Of a stretch of 6,941 bases of DNA, positions 5,301 through 6,941 are shown piece by piece (position 1 is the stretch's first letter; each line of letters starts with the position of its first letter). This stretch comes from Saprospiraceae bacterium (GTDB lineage: Bacteria > Bacteroidota > Bacteroidia > Chitinophagales > Saprospiraceae): NCBI GenBank assembly GCA_020849825.1, contig JADZFP010000539.1:1-6941 (forward strand), in the 5' to 3' direction. The position numbers were made by a program, and so were the translations under genes. Under the pieces are notes generated by a model. That model was given only the letters and a program-made list of their open reading frames with translations. It was not told the DNA's origin and ran no database searches.

Positions 5301-6668
5301 ATGTTGTCACCCGACTTCCAACGACAAATGCAGGCCCTGCTGGGACCCGAATATGCTGCCTTTGAAGCGGCCCTGCAGGAACCGCCACCGGTCAGCATCC
5401 GGCTGAATGCCGCCAAATCGCCCACTCGCCTGCATTTCCCCGAATCCCGACCCGTGCCCTGGCACCCACGCGGACACTACCTATCCGAACGCCCGGTATT
5501 TACCCTCGACCCGCTGCTGCACGCCGGCGCCTACTATGTGCAGGAAGCCTCTTCGATGTTCGTATACGAAGCGGTCCGGCAGACGATCGATTTATCCAAA
5601 CCCTTGAAAGCGCTGGATTTATGCGCAGCGCCCGGTGGCAAAAGCACGCTGTTGGCCGACCTGCTTCCGCCCGGAAGCCTGCTTGTCGCTAATGAAGCAA
5701 TCCAGTCGCGGGTAGCGCCCCTGCGTGAAAACCTCGAACGCTGGGGCCTGCCGAACATCGCCGTCACCCAGGCCGACGCAGAGGCCTTCGATGCGCTCGA
5801 GGGCTGCTTCGATCTGGTACTGACCGATGCGCCCTGCAGTGGCGAAGGACTGTTCCGCAAAGACCTAGATGCCCGTGAAGAGTGGTCGCCGGCCCACGTT
5901 GGCCTTTGCGCCGCCCGTCAGCGGCGTATTCTGGCTTCGGCGGCACTGGCGCTCGCGCCCGGCGGGGTGCTGCTGTACAGTACTTGTACCTACAACCGGC
6001 AGGAAAATGAAGATAACGTCAGTTGGCTGCGCTCCGAATTCGGCTTCGAAAGCCTTGCCCTTGATCTGCCCGCCGAATGGGGCATCACGGCTGCCGACAG
6101 TCAGTATCATTTTTACCCGCACCTGCTGCGCGGTGAAGGTTTTTTCCTGGCCGCTTTGCGCAAACCGGCGGGCGACTCGCCGCGATTTCAGGCGCCCGCT
6201 TCCTTCAGAAGCCTGAAACCCCTGCCTAAAACACAGTTGCCCGAACTATCCAACTGGCTTTCCGATGCAGCCGCTTTTCGCTTTTACCACACGCCCGGCG
6301 AAGACATTCTGGCCTTGCCTGCAACACTGGAGCAGGAATACCTTTTATTGGACAAACATTTGAGAAACAAATGGTTCGGCGTGAATATCGGCCAATTCAA
6401 AGGCAAGGATTTCATACCCGGACATGCCCTGGCGCTGAGCGTGGCGGTATCCCGACAACTCCCCAGAGTTGAACTGAGCCGCGAACAAGCGTTGTTGTTT
6501 TTGAAAAAAGAAACCTTCGAGCTGCCGCCCGATGCGCTCAAAGGCTGGGCACTGGCAACTTACGAAGGGCTTCCGCTCGGCTGGATGAAAGTGTTGCCCA
6601 ATCGTATGAACAACTACTTGCCTGCTGAGCGCAGGATTCGGATGGATGTAAAAGGGGCGATGACCTGA
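5301..6668 (+). CDS. rsmF: RsmF-type rRNA (cytosine-C5) methyltransferase, NOL1/NOP2/Sun family
   Basis: This 455-aa cytoplasmic enzyme should methylate C5 of a cytosine in ribosomal RNA using S-adenosylmethionine. The E. coli homologue RsmF (YebU) modifies C1407 of 16S rRNA. The N-terminal part (to about 95) ends in the family block YYVQEASSM. The Rossmann methyltransferase domain has the SAM motif LDLCAAPGGK (105-114), motif IV TDAPCSGEGLFRKD (C179, needed for product release) and motif VI YSTCTYNRQENE (C229, the attacking nucleophile). Both catalytic cysteines are present. The C-terminal third, with GVNIGQFKGKDFIPGH (360-375), GLPLGWMKVL (423-432) and NRMNNYLPAERRIR (434-447), matches the RsmF-specific C-terminal region including its PUA-like RNA-binding part. 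Length is close to E. coli RsmF. The gene starts 3 bp after the phosphopantetheinyl transferase and is followed by a terminator-like hairpin. The family is certain; the exact target base is inferred. Confidence 0.94.
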   Translation: MLSPDFQRQMQALLGPEYAAFEAALQEPPPVSIRLNAAKSPTRLHFPESRPVPWHPRGHYLSERPVFTLDPLLHAGAYYVQEASSMFVYEAVRQTIDLSKPLKALDLCAAPGGKSTLLADLLPPGSLLVANEAIQSRVAPLRENLERWGLPNIAVTQADAEAFDALEGCFDLVLTDAPCSGEGLFRKDLDAREEWSPAHVGLCAARQRRILASAALALAPGGVLLYSTCTYNRQENEDNVSWLRSEFGFESLALDLPAEWGITAADSQYHFYPHLLRGEGFFLAALRKPAGDSPRFQAPASFRSLKPLPKTQLPELSNWLSDAAAFRFYHTPGEDILALPATLEQEYLLLDKHLRNKWFGVNIGQFKGKDFIPGHALALSVAVSRQLPRVELSREQALLFLKKETFELPPDALKGWALATYEGLPLGWMKVLPNRMNNYLPAERRIRMDVKGAMT

Positions 6669-6670
6669 GA

Positions 6671-6702
6671 TCGGCGTTCCAATTGGTAAAATCGAACGCC
6701 GA
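6671..6702 (+). terminator. Terminator-like hairpin after the methyltransferase gene
   Basis: A perfect 9-bp stem (TCGGCGTTC at 6671-6679 with GAACGCCGA at 6694-6702) encloses a 14-nt loop. It starts 3 nt after the stop codon. Only a broken T-rich stretch (GTTGTTT) follows, so as an intrinsic terminator it would be imperfect. It may instead protect the 3' end of the transcript. Confidence 0.5.
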
Positions 6703-6726
6703 AGTGTTGTTTAGGTGGTCAAAATA

Positions 6727-6923
6727 TTATTGCACGCAGAGGTGCAGAGACACAGAGGGAAGAGTGTTTCACGCAAAGTGCGCAAAGGAGCAAAGCGCGC
6801 AAAGAAGGACGCCATGACTGACCAGCAAAAACACTGCGCCTCTGCGTGCAATTCCCCCCCCTTTGCTCCTTTGCGCCCTCTGCGTGAAACATCTCTGTGT
6901 CTCTGCATCTCTGCGTGCAATAA
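6727..6923. repeat. Composite long inverted repeat of CGCAGAG/CGCAAAG units
   Basis: The left arm (6727-6795, 69 nt) and right arm (6861-6923, 63 nt) are reverse complements at about 60 positions, with a 6-nt indel. Each arm has an outer block of CGCAGAG/CACAGAG units and an inner block of GCGCAAAG/GAGCAAAG units. The 65-nt centre holds a third, inverted copy of the outer end (6834-6852) and an 8-C tract (6854-6861). No transposase or convincing gene is present; reading frames across it translate only the repeat. Similar CGCAGAG/CGCAAAG sequences are familiar to me from many bacterial genomes as dispersed intergenic repeats, but that cannot be confirmed here. The remaining 18 nt to the window end show nothing further. 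Confidence 0.85.
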
Positions 6924-6941
6924 AAAATCCCCATTTGCGCA

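Noticed and set aside
6711..6934. Two small minus-strand frames (69 and 71 codons) at the window end
   Set aside because: They are simply translations of the CGCAGAG/CGCAAAG inverted repeat (HAEMQRHRD-like residues), with no independent coding evidence.

Overview
The window looks like chromosomal DNA from a GC-moderate member of the Bacteroidota, probably of the Saprospiria/Chitinophagia kind. The evidence is a secreted M43 metalloprotease ending in a type IX secretion (T9SS) sorting domain, a tail-fibre-like secreted protein with the C-terminal block typical of this phylum, start codons preceded by A-rich sequence instead of a Shine-Dalgarno, and two TTG/TAnnTTTG-like promoter candidates. 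The genus-level placement is an inference. I see no tRNA, rRNA, CRISPR array, transposase, phage gene or defence gene.

Layout. Positions 1-1358 are read on the minus strand. They hold the 5' part of a membrane protein gene (cut by the window edge), an alkyladenine DNA glycosylase (mpg family) and a 109-aa protein that resembles the helical N-terminal domain found on many Bacteroidota proteins but stands alone here. A divergent intergenic region (1359-1526) with phased TTCCAA motifs separates these from the plus-strand genes. Positions 1527-4479 encode two exported proteins 25 bp apart: a fibre-like protein with an exact 11-copy hexapeptide tract and a C-terminal coiled coil, and a pappalysin-like (M43) protease with a T9SS tail. 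An unusual inverted repeat (4482-4611) follows, with a good Bacteroidota promoter match in and beside its loop. Next come a 4'-phosphopantetheinyl transferase and an RsmF-type rRNA m5C methyltransferase, 3 bp apart. The window ends in a terminator-like hairpin and a long, nearly perfect composite inverted repeat (6727-6923).

How the genes fit together. The two secreted proteins are probably co-transcribed and act outside the cytoplasm. The phosphopantetheinyl transferase and methyltransferase are cytoplasmic housekeeping-type enzymes sharing one transcript. The glycosylase and the membrane protein may also share one. No complete novel multi-gene system is visible. The most unusual signals are the non-coding repeats, the phased operator-like array, the stand-alone helical protein and the hexapeptide tract.
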